Assembly (NCBI GenBank): GCA_022573285.1
Contig: JACZUF010000013.1
Location: forward strand, 1 to 64,000
Length of the DNA: 64,000 nucleotides
Reading direction: 5' to 3'
DNA from: Chloroflexota bacterium
GTDB taxonomy: Bacteria; Chloroflexota; Dehalococcoidia; Lucifugimonadales; UBA3495
The notes below the pieces were generated by a model, which saw nothing but the letters and a program-made list of their open reading frames with translations, was not told the origin of the DNA and searched no databases. Positions within the stretch are counted from its first letter, which is position 1. Every line of letters starts with the position of its first letter. Shown here piece by piece: positions 25,637 to 34,661 of this stretch. Position numbers and translations under genes: made by a program.

Positions 25637-26446
25637 CTAGGTAAGCCGTTCGGCCAGTTCCCGCTTCCGGTCCAGCATCTCTTGAAGGGAGTCGGTAACG
25701 ACGGCATCCAAGCGGGCGGCTGCCATCTTCTCCATGTTCCGGTCAAAATCCAGGTCCCAGGCCAGCACCCGGGAGCCTCGGGCCTGGAACTTCCGGTGCA
25801 GCGTGGGGTTGTAAGAGTCTTTGGCCGGGTCGTACCAGTCGGCCTGCACCAGGGGGCTGAAGCAGCGTGAGCGGATGGGAAAGGGGTGATGGCGGGACCA
25901 GATGTATCCCCGGGCGATCTGCGGCTCAATCTTCCTGAGTTCGGACAACGATATTGGGTTGAAGCTGGCCACCAGGGTGCTATCCCACCGCGCGTGACGC
26001 CGCACCACCTCCGCCACCCGGTGGGCGATCAGCCTCATCCCTTTCATGATGACCTTCATCTCCACGTTGATCAGGAAGTCCGCGGGAAGAGACTCGAACG
26101 CCTCGTCCAAAGTGGGTGGCGGCTCTCCCTCGAATCCGGGGCCGAACCAAGACCCAGCGTCCAGACCGAGGACCTCTTCTTGGGTGTAGTGGTTCACCGG
26201 CCCGCTGCCGTTGGAGGTGCGGTCCAGGCAACGGTCGTGGAACACCACCAACCTTTCGTCTTTGGTGAGGCGGACGTCCAATTCGATGCCGTCGGCGCCC
26301 AGGTCAAGGGCCTTCCTGAAGGCCGGAATGGTGTTCTCCGGCGCGTTGGCGACGTCACCCCGGTGGGCGATGATCAGGGGAAGGGGCTGAGAGCCGGGAG
26401 CGAAATCCCAGCGGGTCACACGTCCGGTGGTAATGTGGATTGCCAA
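25637..26446 (-). CDS. Glycerophosphodiester phosphodiesterase family protein, 269 aa
   Basis: The GDPD TIM-barrel signature is clear: IAHRGDVANAPENT near the start, then GADGIELDVRLTKDERLVVFHD with the catalytic His and metal-binding Glu/Asp, and LINVEMKV. The enzyme splits glycerophosphodiesters into glycerol-3-phosphate and an alcohol. No signal peptide is present, so it is cytoplasmic. The 275 bp between it and dnaG contain no supported gene. Confidence 0.92.
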   Translation of the reverse strand: MAIHITTGRVTRWDFAPGSQPLPLIIAHRGDVANAPENTIPAFRKALDLGADGIELDVRLTKDERLVVFHDRCLDRTSNGSGPVNHYTQEEVLGLDAGSWFGPGFEGEPPPTLDEAFESLPADFLINVEMKVIMKGMRLIAHRVAEVVRRHARWDSTLVASFNPISLSELRKIEPQIARGYIWSRHHPFPIRSRCFSPLVQADWYDPAKDSYNPTLHRKFQARGSRVLAWDLDFDRNMEKMAAARLDAVVTDSLQEMLDRKRELAERLT

Positions 26447-26650
26447 GTTGGGACCTCGATGCGCCGGTGGTTACGGCCAGGCCTATGCACCATACCCAGG
26501 GCCTTCGTTGGGTGTCAAGAAAGACTTGGAGGCCATGGCCGGACACTGGGAGTAGAATAACCAGGCTATCCCGCTTTCCCGTGGCTGCACGATCCGTGAA
26601 TTCCGTGCGATCCGGGCGATCCGGGCAGCCATCCGAGGCATTGTGGGGGC

Positions 26651-27952
26651 ATGAGGCGATTTTCAGGGGTTAGAGGAACGTTGTGGCCGGTGCTGCAAAG
26701 CGCCGATTTTCGCGTTATCTGGTATGTAGGCAGCCTGGGCGAGGTCGGCCGGCGTATGGAACTGCTGGTCTTGAGCTGGCTGATCCTCCAGTTGACCGAC
26801 TCTTACTTCCAACTGGGTCTGGTGCTGGCGTTCAATAATCTGTCCCGGCCGATGGTCTCCATGTTCTCCGGCTACATCGCCGACCGGTTTCCCAGGGGCC
26901 GGACCCTGCTGGCGGGTCAGGCGATAAACGTTCTGACCACGGCCACCCTGTTGTCGGTGATTGCCTATGACTTCGATCTGATCAAGCCTTGGCACGTGTT
27001 TGGGGCGGTGTTCATCCAGGGGATAACCAAGGCCATCGAGGACCCGTCCCGCCGCACCGCCATCTTCGACATCGTCGGCCAGCGGCGGTTGGTCAACGCT
27101 CTTTCCCTTGACGTGATCAGTCACAACATCGGGAAGATGGCCGGGCCCATAATGGGCGGGATTCTGCTGGACACCACCGGGTTCACCGGGGCCTACTCCT
27201 TCTTGCTGTCGGTCCATATCTGCAATCTGGCCCTGATGACCAGGCTTCGGATACCCAATTACCAGGGTCCGGCCCAGATCGAGCCGGTCTTGCGCAGCTT
27301 GAAGGTTGCTGTAAGTTACGCCTGGCGAAGCCCGGTGCTGGTGAGTTTGTTCTATATCACCATCGTGATGAACGCCCTGGCCTTTCCCGTCCAGCAGTTC
27401 ATACCCGCCATCGGCCGCGATCACTTGGGCGTTGGCGTCATATTGGTGGGCCTCCTGGTCGCCGCCGACGGGTTCGGGCAACTGGCGGGCGCGGGAATCA
27501 TGGCCATAAGCCGCGACCTGCGCTACCACGGACGGGTCTTCGTGCTGGGTTCTCTAGGAGTCCTGGTGATCGGCGCCATCTTTGTATGGTCGCCGTGGTA
27601 CGGGCTGACCTTCGGGCTGCTGACCATCAGCGGCATCGCGCAGTCGGGTTTCTCCACCATGCAGAGCGCCGTGACCATGCTGGCCACCCCCCACGACATG
27701 CGGGGCCGGATGATGGGGCTGCTCAGCGTGTGCATCGGCGCCGGAACGCCCTTGGGGGCCTTGGAGTTGGGGGCGTTGGCTTCGGCAGTCTCCATTCAGT
27801 CGGCCATATCCCTAAACGCCCTAGCCGGGTTATTGCTTCTCTTGCCAGCCATCGCCTTCACTTCCCTTCCTTGGAAGCCCCTGAGCCAGGCGGAAACCGA
27901 GCCAGCGCTGGAGCCGGATGCGGCCCCGGAGCCCGCCGCCGGCGAGGCCTAG
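26651..27952 (+). CDS. MFS transporter, EntS/MFS_3-like, 433 aa
   Basis: About 10-12 hydrophobic helices are seen. The first part reads FRVIWYVGSLGEVGRRMELLV, as in enterobactin-exporter-like MFS_3 proteins, with GYIADRFPRGRTLL as the loop 2-3 motif. The C-terminus ends in a Pro/Glu/Ala-rich tail. GGGGG lies 2 nt before the ATG, and the start is reasonable but not certain. It is unrelated in sequence to the tandem MFS pair at 1413-3799. The substrate is unknown. Confidence 0.87.
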   Translation: MRRFSGVRGTLWPVLQSADFRVIWYVGSLGEVGRRMELLVLSWLILQLTDSYFQLGLVLAFNNLSRPMVSMFSGYIADRFPRGRTLLAGQAINVLTTATLLSVIAYDFDLIKPWHVFGAVFIQGITKAIEDPSRRTAIFDIVGQRRLVNALSLDVISHNIGKMAGPIMGGILLDTTGFTGAYSFLLSVHICNLALMTRLRIPNYQGPAQIEPVLRSLKVAVSYAWRSPVLVSLFYITIVMNALAFPVQQFIPAIGRDHLGVGVILVGLLVAADGFGQLAGAGIMAISRDLRYHGRVFVLGSLGVLVIGAIFVWSPWYGLTFGLLTISGIAQSGFSTMQSAVTMLATPHDMRGRMMGLLSVCIGAGTPLGALELGALASAVSIQSAISLNALAGLLLLLPAIAFTSLPWKPLSQAETEPALEPDAAPEPAAGEA

Positions 27953-28066
27953 CCCTGAGAGCTTGTCCGGCCCGCTTTCCCTTGCCCACCTTCATGGGAA
28001 CCGTTATATTCTGGTAGGCTGACCGTACGACCTCCTGAGACGACCCGAACAAGACCCGGAGTAGAC

Positions 28067-28639
28067 ATGTCGCGAATCGTAGATTGGCCGGCCCGGATGA
28101 GAGAGGTTGCCGGGTTCGTGGGCCTGGACCAAAACGAACTTGAGATTATACAGTCCACCCGCGAATTGGTGCTGGCCAGGGGCGAGGAGTTGACCGCTGC
28201 GGTTTACGACCATTTTCTGAAGTTCCCCGAAACCCGCCGGTTCTTTCTGGACGAGGATGGCGAGGTCAACGAGGAGAAACTGGAGCGCCGCAAACGCAGC
28301 CTGATGCGCTGGCTGACAGGCTCCATCGACTTTAAGATCGACGAAGATTACCCCATCCGGCTGCTGGCCACGGGAATCGTCCACAGCCATCCCCCGTCCC
28401 ACCGGGCCCACTTGGGGTCCATCCCCAGCAGGTTCATGATCGGCTCCATCTCATTCATTCAGACAGCCCTGGCGCAGATATTTCAAGAAGAGATAAACGA
28501 CCCGCGGGAAGCCCAGAGAGCGTCCGTGGCCTGGAACAAGATGCTGATGGTCCAGCTCGATATCCTGCAGGCTGGCTACGTCAACGAGACCCCGACCGAG
28601 GCAACGGGCGAGGCCCCGGCCGGGCCTGATTTCGAATAG
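28067..28639 (+). CDS. Protoglobin-domain heme protein, 190 aa
   Basis: The protein covers a globin of the protoglobin/globin-coupled-sensor type. It has the LKFPETRRFF segment of helix B-C, and then GIVHSHPPSHRAH followed by IPSRFMIGS, which aligns with the region around the proximal histidine (probably His106). No signalling domain follows, so it is a single-domain protoglobin with an acidic tail. Such proteins bind O2, NO or CO. It lies 58 bp before the AroQ-like gene on the same strand. Confidence 0.85.
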   Translation: MSRIVDWPARMREVAGFVGLDQNELEIIQSTRELVLARGEELTAAVYDHFLKFPETRRFFLDEDGEVNEEKLERRKRSLMRWLTGSIDFKIDEDYPIRLLATGIVHSHPPSHRAHLGSIPSRFMIGSISFIQTALAQIFQEEINDPREAQRASVAWNKMLMVQLDILQAGYVNETPTEATGEAPAGPDFE

Positions 28640-28697
28640 AGTTTCGTTCTGATCGATAGACCAGATTTCCTGGCGACTTTAATTAGGAGAGAACAAC

Positions 28698-29123
28698 ATG
28701 GGTAAGGTGTTGGTGATCCAAGGCGCGGGCATGAACATGAGGGGCAAGGTCCAGGTGGAGACCTTCGGGTCCATGACCTTGGACGAGATGAACGAGCAGA
28801 TACTCGGTTTCGCCGAGGGTCTGGGGATGGACGTGGAGCTGTTCCATTCCAACATTGAAGGCGAGGTGGTGAACGCCCTCTACGACGCCCACGACCGCGA
28901 CTTCGACGCCGCGCTGATCAACCCGGCTGGTTACACCACCGTCGCCGGGCCCCTCCGGGGCGCCATATCCCAGGTGAAGTTCCCAGTCATAGAGGTCCAT
29001 GCTTCCAACCCCACGGCCCGCGGAACGGTCTCCCAGGTGTTGCCAGTCTGCAAGGGCGCCGTGTACGGGTTCGGGGTCTATGGCTACAAACTGGCCCTGG
29101 AAGCAGTCAAGCAGATGGCCTAA
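28698..29123 (+). CDS. Type II 3-dehydroquinase-like protein with altered active site, 141 aa
   Basis: The AroQ fold is recognisable from LFHSNIEGEVVNALYDAH, ALINPAGYTTVAGPLRGAI and PVIEVHASNPTARG, and the length is normal. In real type II dehydroquinases an N-terminal loop holds a catalytic Arg and Tyr (R-x4-YG). Here the same loop reads GKVQVETFG, so the Tyr is Phe23 and the Arg is missing. The His in the GGxTH position is Thr. The later Glu99-His101 pair is kept. The enzyme probably acts on a different substrate or has lost dehydratase activity. A good AGGAGAG site precedes the ATG. Confidence 0.8.
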   Translation: MGKVLVIQGAGMNMRGKVQVETFGSMTLDEMNEQILGFAEGLGMDVELFHSNIEGEVVNALYDAHDRDFDAALINPAGYTTVAGPLRGAISQVKFPVIEVHASNPTARGTVSQVLPVCKGAVYGFGVYGYKLALEAVKQMA

Positions 29124-29143
29124 CGGCTAGGAGCAACGGGCGG

Positions 29144-29335
29144 TCATTCACAGCGAAGGCAGCGGCTCTGCCCGAATACAGCGTCATGAACGTTCTGGGT
29201 GACCATCAGATAATCGATGGCGACCCGGAACGTTTTGCTGTCATCGGCGATCTCATATTTCTCTTTCATGGAACGGATGAAGGCCATTTGGTCCGGGTTT
29301 AGTTGGATCTCATAGGTTTCTTTAGGACCCGCCAT
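29144..29335 (-). CDS. Small hypothetical protein, possible ribbon-helix-helix type, 63 aa
   Basis: The short sequence YEIQLNPDQMAFIRSMKEKY followed by KTFRVAIDYLM looks like a strand and two helices, as in ribbon-helix-helix DNA-binding proteins. This is a weak pattern match. A C-terminal CLRCE gives a cysteine pair. GAGGTG lies 8 nt before the ATG. The gene is antisense to, and 20 bp away from, the AroQ-like gene end. Confidence 0.6.
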   Translation of the reverse strand: MAGPKETYEIQLNPDQMAFIRSMKEKYEIADDSKTFRVAIDYLMVTQNVHDAVFGQSRCLRCE

Positions 29336-29449
29336 CTCGTGTCACCTCGACCGTTAATTAGATTGCTCGTGATCTGACCGCCCAAGAACGCCGGACGGAA
29401 TTCCCTTAACCGAGATCAGTAGGCTGGCGTGAACCTTCAAAGGCGCCGG

Positions 29450-30550
29450 CTACAGGGCGGCGTCCTGGACCGCCTGTGAGATTGCCGCCAGCCTGGGCGT
29501 GTTGGTGGACTCGGCCCGGAAGCCGTTGGTAATGTAGGCCACGGCCAGTCCCGAGTCTTGGTTGGCCCAACCGATGGATGTACCCGAACCGGCGTGTCCG
29601 AAGGTACGGATGCTCTCGTTGCCGGGCGCCGCGGAGCGGGGGTCTCCCAAAGACAGACCCAGCGAGCGTTTCACGTTCCGGTCCAGGCTGTGGTCCAGTC
29701 CTTCGGCCTGTTGCTTGGTCACCTCCGCCACCGTCTCCGGCTTCATGGTGGTCACACCGTCCAGTGTCCCACCGCCCGCCATCATGGCGTAGAACCGGGC
29801 CAGCCCCCGGGCCGTGGCGATCCCGCCGCCGGCCGGCAGGACGGCGGTATGGACCTCCGGCCGATTGTAGATGGTCACCTGGCTGGTCCGGTCGCAGTCC
29901 TCCATGGCGTGCAACTTCGACACCCGCTCTTCCATGGATGGGTCGATGCCAAGGTGAAATTCTTCTATCTTCAGAGGGACGGTAATCTCTTCCCGAATGA
30001 ATTGGTCGATGGACCGCCCGTCGATGCGGCGGACCAATTCCCCCACCACCCAGCCGAAATTCCGGGCGTGGTAGGCAATAACCCGGCCCGGTTTGTAGTC
30101 CAGGGGTATCTGCTCCATGGCGTCGACCGCCGCCTCCCAGTCGTGCCACCGGTCCCAGGTCATATGACTGGGGGTGTCGGGGAAGCCGGATTGGTGGGTC
30201 ATGACGTGCCGGATGGTGACCTCCCCCTTGCCCTTCTGAGCGAAGCCGGACCAGTGGGATGCCACGGTGTCGTCCCAGTCGAACTTGCCCCGCTCCCAAA
30301 GGATGTGGAGACAGGCGGCAGTCACCGCCTTGGTGGAAGAATAGAGGACGAAGATCGTGTCCTCGGTCACCGGCTTGCCCGTCTCGCGGTCGGCCAGTCC
30401 GCCGTACAGATCGAGGACCGGCTTTCCGTGCCGGTAGACCGCCAACGCCGCTCCTGGGTGGCCCCCGGTCTCTATCTGTTGGTTGAATAGCTCGGTTACA
30501 CGGTCGAGTCCCCGGGGGTCCATCTGAGCGCTTTCCGCGGCTACCACCAT
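29450..30550 (-). CDS. Beta-lactamase/esterase-like serine hydrolase (class C fold), 366 aa
   Basis: The S-x-x-K motif is in LYSSTKAVTAA and the Y-x-N-like motif in AYHARNFGWVVGELV. A late HAG (FGHAGSGTS) replaces the KTG box. This is the beta-lactamase-related family that includes EstB esterases, D-aminopeptidases and LACTB. There is no signal peptide, so a cytoplasmic esterase or amidohydrolase is more likely than a drug-resistance enzyme. It is followed by the hydratase gene upstream on the same strand (30600-31397), 49 bp away. Confidence 0.88.
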   Translation of the reverse strand: MVVAAESAQMDPRGLDRVTELFNQQIETGGHPGAALAVYRHGKPVLDLYGGLADRETGKPVTEDTIFVLYSSTKAVTAACLHILWERGKFDWDDTVASHWSGFAQKGKGEVTIRHVMTHQSGFPDTPSHMTWDRWHDWEAAVDAMEQIPLDYKPGRVIAYHARNFGWVVGELVRRIDGRSIDQFIREEITVPLKIEEFHLGIDPSMEERVSKLHAMEDCDRTSQVTIYNRPEVHTAVLPAGGGIATARGLARFYAMMAGGGTLDGVTTMKPETVAEVTKQQAEGLDHSLDRNVKRSLGLSLGDPRSAAPGNESIRTFGHAGSGTSIGWANQDSGLAVAYITNGFRAESTNTPRLAAISQAVQDAAL

Positions 30551-30599
30551 TCAGTTATATCCTCTGCGCACTATGCCTAAGCCTTTGGGCCGGGTCCGG

Positions 30600-31397
30600 T
30601 TATACAATGTTCAGGTCCGCCCCGCCCAAGCCCTCAATCATTATGGAGGCCGTGTCGCCGGCCTTCACGATTTTGGGAGACACGATACTGCCGGTGATAA
30701 TCACCATGCCCGCCGTCAGACCCAAGCCCTGTTCCGACAGCTTGTTCGCCAGCCAGGCCAGGGGCTCCAGGGGGTGGCCCATCACGTCGGAGCCGTGGCC
30801 GTCTCCCACCATTTCGCCGTTTATGGTCATCGACCCGTAGGCCGCCGACAAGTCTAGACCGAGCCAATCGGAGACGGGTTCTCCCAGCACAACCCCGGCA
30901 TTGAAGATGTTGGCGGCCACACCGGTCATGAATTGGACCTTCGGGTCTTGGCCGGGTGTGCGTCTAATATCGATTATCTCGAAGGCGGCCGTCAGGGAAG
31001 CCACGGCTTCAGTCACCATTCCCCGGTCGTAGGGACCTCCCGAAGGAGGCAGGTCGGCGCCAAGCCGGACCGCCACTTCACATTCTAGGCCCAATTGGAC
31101 GAAATCAGAGGCTGCCAGGGTGCACGGAGACTGACGGATATTGTCCGCCAGCATTATCCCCAAACAGGGTTCACTGACGCCGTTGGCCTGCTGCGAGGCC
31201 GCTGTGGTGTAGGCCAACTTATATCCGGCTATGGGCCCTTGTTCCTGGGAGATGTCCGTCTGGAACTCCCGTTGGATCGAGTAGGCCTCGTCCAGATCGC
31301 TGGGCATCAGGCGGTCTTCCAGGAAGTACAATCGGTTGGCCCTGAATTGCTCCGAGAGGGTTTGGGCTGCCTGCTGCACCTTGACGTTTACCGACAT
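30600..31397 (-). CDS. 2-keto-4-pentenoate hydratase-like protein (MhpD family), 265 aa
   Basis: The sequence has the FAA-hydrolase/hydratase layout: GYKLAYTTAASQQANGVSEP, the metal-binding ECEVAVRLG and ITGSIVSPKIVKAGD near the C-terminus. The family hydrates 2-hydroxypentadienoate in meta-cleavage pathways or decarboxylates oxalocrotonate. It fits the aromatic or organic-acid catabolic theme of the window. No other meta-cleavage gene is adjacent. Confidence 0.88.
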   Translation of the reverse strand: MSVNVKVQQAAQTLSEQFRANRLYFLEDRLMPSDLDEAYSIQREFQTDISQEQGPIAGYKLAYTTAASQQANGVSEPCLGIMLADNIRQSPCTLAASDFVQLGLECEVAVRLGADLPPSGGPYDRGMVTEAVASLTAAFEIIDIRRTPGQDPKVQFMTGVAANIFNAGVVLGEPVSDWLGLDLSAAYGSMTINGEMVGDGHGSDVMGHPLEPLAWLANKLSEQGLGLTAGMVIITGSIVSPKIVKAGDTASIMIEGLGGADLNIV

Positions 31398-31486
31398 CTG
31401 ACCGATTCCTTTAGGGAGTTCCAGGCGTCGTTAGGCAAGACGGGGCCTAGTATAGCACCTGGATACAGAGCAGCCGTTGGTATGAG

Positions 31487-32245
31487 CTAGGCAATCTCGA
31501 TGCCCACCGGGCAGTGGTCGGAGCCCATGACATCCGGCAGGATAAACGCCCCGGTCAGGCGGCCGGCGAAGTCCTGGTCCACGAAGAAATAATCTATGCG
31601 CCATCCCACGTTACGGTCTCTGGCCCGGGTCATCTGGTCCCAGTAGGAATAATTGTCCGGCTCCTGGTTAAACAGTCTAAAGGTATCCTTGTACCCGAGG
31701 GCCAGAAATTCGTCCATCCAGGCGCGTTCCTCGGGAAGAAAGCCCGAGATTTTGGCGTTCTCATTGGGCCGGGCCAGGTCAATCTCCTTGTGGGCGGTGT
31801 TCACGTCGCCGCAGACCACCACGTGTTTGCCGCTCTGCTTGGTTTTCTCGGCGTAATCCAGGAAAGCGGCGTAGAAATCCATCTTGTACTTGAGACGCTC
31901 GGCGGACCGCTTTCCGTTGGGGAAGTAGATGTTGAACAGGACGAAGTCGCCGAAGTCGGCGATTATCGTCCGCCCTTCGCTGTCAAACCGGTCGCCGAAG
32001 CCGAATTGAATGCTCTGCGGCTCTTGCTTGGTGTACAGGCCCACACCGCTGTAGCCCTTCTTCTCCGGGGTGGAAAAGTAGGAGGCGTAGCCATCCACGG
32101 ACTTGACCTCCTCAGGAAGCTGCTCCTCGTGAGCCTTGGTCTCCTGTAGGCATAATATGTCGGGGTCTTCGCCGTTGAACCAATCGAGAAATCCCTTCTT
32201 ATGGACCGCTCTCAGACCGTTTACGTTCCAAGATATAACCCGCAT
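31487..32245 (-). CDS. xth: Exodeoxyribonuclease III (AP endonuclease)
   Basis: The 252-aa protein shows the EEP-fold motifs [42 protein letters not shown] and the C-terminal WRIDYFFVD with [12 protein letters not shown]. These contain the catalytic Glu, Asp-Asn and Asp-His residues. The enzyme cuts DNA at abasic sites in base excision repair. Confidence 0.94.
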   Translation of the reverse strand: MRVISWNVNGLRAVHKKGFLDWFNGEDPDILCLQETKAHEEQLPEEVKSVDGYASYFSTPEKKGYSGVGLYTKQEPQSIQFGFGDRFDSEGRTIIADFGDFVLFNIYFPNGKRSAERLKYKMDFYAAFLDYAEKTKQSGKHVVVCGDVNTAHKEIDLARPNENAKISGFLPEERAWMDEFLALGYKDTFRLFNQEPDNYSYWDQMTRARDRNVGWRIDYFFVDQDFAGRLTGAFILPDVMGSDHCPVGIEIA

Positions 32246-32329
32246 GGGACCAACTCCTTGCTGGACGCTACCCGAATGGCTACACGCCCCGAAACCGAAG
32301 TATAGGATAACCTCTTCGGCCCCGGCGGC

Positions 32330-32460
32330 CTAGCCGTCCTTCAACAACTTGAGGCAGTTTTCGGGACTACCGGTCATGATGCTGCGTTCACCCAAATATT
32401 AGGAGGCCATGGTCTGCATCCGCTCCACGATGTCCGCGAAACACCGGATATGGCTGGAGC
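32330..32460 (-). pseudogene. Possible degraded gene fragment
   Basis: One minus-strand frame reads FADIVERMQTMAS, a TAA, then in the same frame YLGERSIMTGSPENCLKLL before a TAG. The text looks protein-like on both sides of the stop. I cannot name the family. The rest of the 489-bp gap between xth and the TM2 gene (32246-32734) holds no supported gene apart from a terminator-like hairpin. Confidence 0.25.
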
Positions 32461-32635
32461 GATGGCCCGGTTGGAGGGGATGGCAGGCAAGATGGCACGG
32501 AAGTATTTGAGTCGTCAGAACCCTTGGACCTGAGGGGAAAGGGCCACCACCCCCAAAACGACATAAGCATTGGCACCTGGAATCCCACAGTCGAACGCCT
32601 AGGAACCTCACGAAAGGTGTAAACTCGAGGCGACG

Positions 32636-32673
32636 AAATCCTCCTCCCAGAAATTCGGGAGAAGGATTTTTCT
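32636..32673 (+). terminator. Terminator-like hairpin with no obvious gene
   Basis: AAATCCT-C-CTCCC and GGGAG-A-AGGATTT form a 12-bp stem opposing one mismatch, followed by TTTCTC on the plus strand. No plus-strand gene ends nearby, so it may belong to an unannotated transcript. Confidence 0.5.
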
Positions 32674-32734
32674 CTGAAATGTAACTCCGGCTTTGCCCCA
32701 AGCAAATTGGAGCTAGGCAAAGTTTTAAATCTGT

Positions 32735-33094
32735 TCAGGTATTACTCTGGGCTTTGGCCATGGCTGCGATCTGTTGAGCCTTCACTAGATTGGCTTGGAA
32801 GGTTATTCGTTTGTGCCTGAATACGTCTATTATCGTGCCTACGTAACACAGGCCTCCAGTCAAGAGATAGAGAATCCCCATCCCGATATTGCCGACATAG
32901 AACCTTCCAATCCCTGCAAGTATGATGAAACCGATGATAGTTAAGATAAGGCAGGTTGTTGGATCTTTGCGTTGTGCGCGGTAGGCGACGGCGAAAGTTT
33001 GGGCTTGCTGATCGGTCATATCCGCTATGAGGCCAGAGATCAATAGTTGTTCTTCTCCTTCAGCCTCGGGAAACACCTGTAGAACGTTCGGCAT
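32735..33094 (-). CDS. TM2-domain protein, 119 aa
   Basis: A soluble N-terminal part is followed by the TM2 pattern: two membrane helices joined by a short turn with GIGRFYVGNIGMGILYLLTG and a following DVFRHK. TM2 proteins are small membrane proteins of unclear function. The next gene upstream on the strand resembles DUF2752, a frequent companion of TM2 genes. Confidence 0.8.
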   Translation of the reverse strand: MPNVLQVFPEAEGEEQLLISGLIADMTDQQAQTFAVAYRAQRKDPTTCLILTIIGFIILAGIGRFYVGNIGMGILYLLTGGLCYVGTIIDVFRHKRITFQANLVKAQQIAAMAKAQSNT

Positions 33095-33121
33095 AATTAA
33101 CCTTCCATGTGGTCCAGATTT

Positions 33122-33436
33122 CTACTTGGAACCGGGTGGCAAGGACTGTCTGAAAAACAAATGTAGAATGCGATACAAGATTATCGACATGGCTATCGGA
33201 CCCAAGTAATGGGCCTCTAATGATTGACGTAATTCACCTCTAAACAAAAATGAAATTGAATGGCCTAGTCCATAACCGGGACTCTTAATGTCAAACAATA
33301 AATCGGGCAAAAAGATTGTGAAGTGTTTGTCCGAATAAGGGTCCATGGCTGCCAAGATTGCGAGACCGCATATCCAAATCCAAGCCTCTAGAGAGGAAAT
33401 ACGTTGGACCAGAACATTCACACTCGGAAATGCCAT
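33122..33436 (-). CDS. DUF2752-like small membrane protein, 104 aa
   Basis: The central part SPGYGLGHSISFLFRGELRQ matches the DUF2752 pattern C-P-G-C-G-x-T-R with R-G-D/E-L. Both cysteines are replaced (Ser and Tyr), as is the Thr-Arg. Hydrophobic segments lie on both sides. It lies 27 bp from the TM2 gene and is probably co-transcribed with it. The start at the ATG at 33436 has only a weak AGAAG upstream. Confidence 0.55.
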   Translation of the reverse strand: MAFPSVNVLVQRISSLEAWIWICGLAILAAMDPYSDKHFTIFLPDLLFDIKSPGYGLGHSISFLFRGELRQSLEAHYLGPIAMSIILYRILHLFFRQSLPPGSK

Positions 33437-33655
33437 CTTCTAAACTTGAAGCCTCTTTCGCCCATTCATCGGCGGTGATCGTCAGCCATGGCGAGCCGCA
33501 AAAACGCGTTGAATTTTGATACCCGTCGAGATTAGGCAGGACGTTATACATATACCGTTAGTTTGTCAAGCAATTAGATCGGGTTTGATTACATCAACTG
33601 AGCAGGCGCTTTGGCGAGTAGTATTCCCAACTCTGGCCGGCCGCAAAGCCGGTGC

Positions 33656-33892
33656 CTAATTGGCGCCGGCTTTTTCTCTCTCCCGGCGGTGTCTTTGGGC
33701 AAAACGCCGGACGGCGACCAATGCCCATAACCCTTCGATCACCGTGATGGGGTAGACCTCCGCCAGCCCGCTGTAGAGTGAGGTCAGCGCCGATCCAAAG
33801 GCGAAAACCAGCACCAACCACTTGGAGCGTTCTTCGGTCCAGTAGGAAAGAAACATGATGCTAACGGCGATGGCGCCGAATAGGGTCAACAT
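33656..33892 (-). CDS. Small two-helix membrane protein, 78 aa
   Basis: Two hydrophobic helices (about 3-18 and 25-60, the latter broken) and a basic C-terminus (RRFAQRHRREREKAG) give a simple inner-membrane protein with its C-terminus likely inside. GGAGAAT lies upstream of the ATG. The family is not recognised. Confidence 0.6.
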   Translation of the reverse strand: MLTLFGAIAVSIMFLSYWTEERSKWLVLVFAFGSALTSLYSGLAEVYPITVIEGLWALVAVRRFAQRHRREREKAGAN

Positions 33893-34004
33893 CTGCGGTC
33901 TGATTCTCCTTTCCGCTCGCTGTTTTTGGGCATTGCCGGTCTAAGGAGCGCCTCATAGGCCAACGGTCCCACCGGCTCTCCCGCCAAGCGGAAAGATACC
34001 CGGA

Positions 34005-34478
34005 TCAGCCGGCCGGAGGGCCTTCGTCGAACTGGACCAGTATCCCATCGGGGTCGTGGACGAAGACGGTCCGGACGTCGCCCGAACCGTCGGTGAAGTC
34101 CTCCATGGTCCCCGCCAGGGTCACGCCTTTGGCCATCAGTTCCTGGGCGCAGGCTTTCACGTCCTCGACCTCAAAAGAGATATGGCTGATGCCCTTTTGG
34201 TCCAACTTGATCGGTTCGCCGCCTACCTGGTCACCCGGATGCGAGGTCAACACCAAGAATGGCTGGGGAGAGCCGGGGTCATCGATCCAGATGTTGGCCA
34301 CGGTCCGGGCTTTTCTGGGATGTTCGTACATCTCCGTCGATTCCGCGCCCGGCCGCCGCGCCATCTCCTGGGTGGTGTGCATCTTCACGGTCAGCCCCAG
34401 AAGGTCCCGGTAGAACTTCAAGGACTTCTCCAAGTCGGCCACACAGACTGCTATGTGGGATACGCCTTTGACTTTCAA
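34005..34478 (-). CDS. VOC family (glyoxalase/dioxygenase-like) protein, 157 aa
   Basis: The VOC fold is evident from VSHIAVCVADLEKSLKFYRD, the middle ISHISFEVEDVKA and FVHDPDGILVQFDE, which supply His and Glu metal ligands. The best start is the TTG at 34478 (LKVKGVSHIAV), which has AGGGGGAG about 7 nt upstream. The track start adds 21 residues without a ribosome-binding site. It could be a lyase, isomerase or dioxygenase. It is divergent from the CaiB-like gene. Confidence 0.85.
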   Translation of the reverse strand: MKVKGVSHIAVCVADLEKSLKFYRDLLGLTVKMHTTQEMARRPGAESTEMYEHPRKARTVANIWIDDPGSPQPFLVLTSHPGDQVGGEPIKLDQKGISHISFEVEDVKACAQELMAKGVTLAGTMEDFTDGSGDVRTVFVHDPDGILVQFDEGPPAG

Positions 34479-34661
34479 ATTGGACTCCCCCTGAAAGCGT
34501 TGAATGGAAGGGATTGCCGCGCGTCCCAGGCGGCGGCGCAATGCTAATGGGCAGCCATCGGAAAGTCAAAGGCGGCGTTGCTGCGGGCAACGTGTAAAAT
34601 GCTGGCACATATCCTTCCGAGCGACAGACTTGTGCCTCGGAAGGATGCAAGAGGTATTTGA

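Noticed and set aside
24159-25640. Plus-strand ORF of 493 aa, with a 44-codon end segment after 25506
   Set aside because: It is antisense to dnaG. The end segment has no ribosome-binding site and overlaps the GDPD stop.
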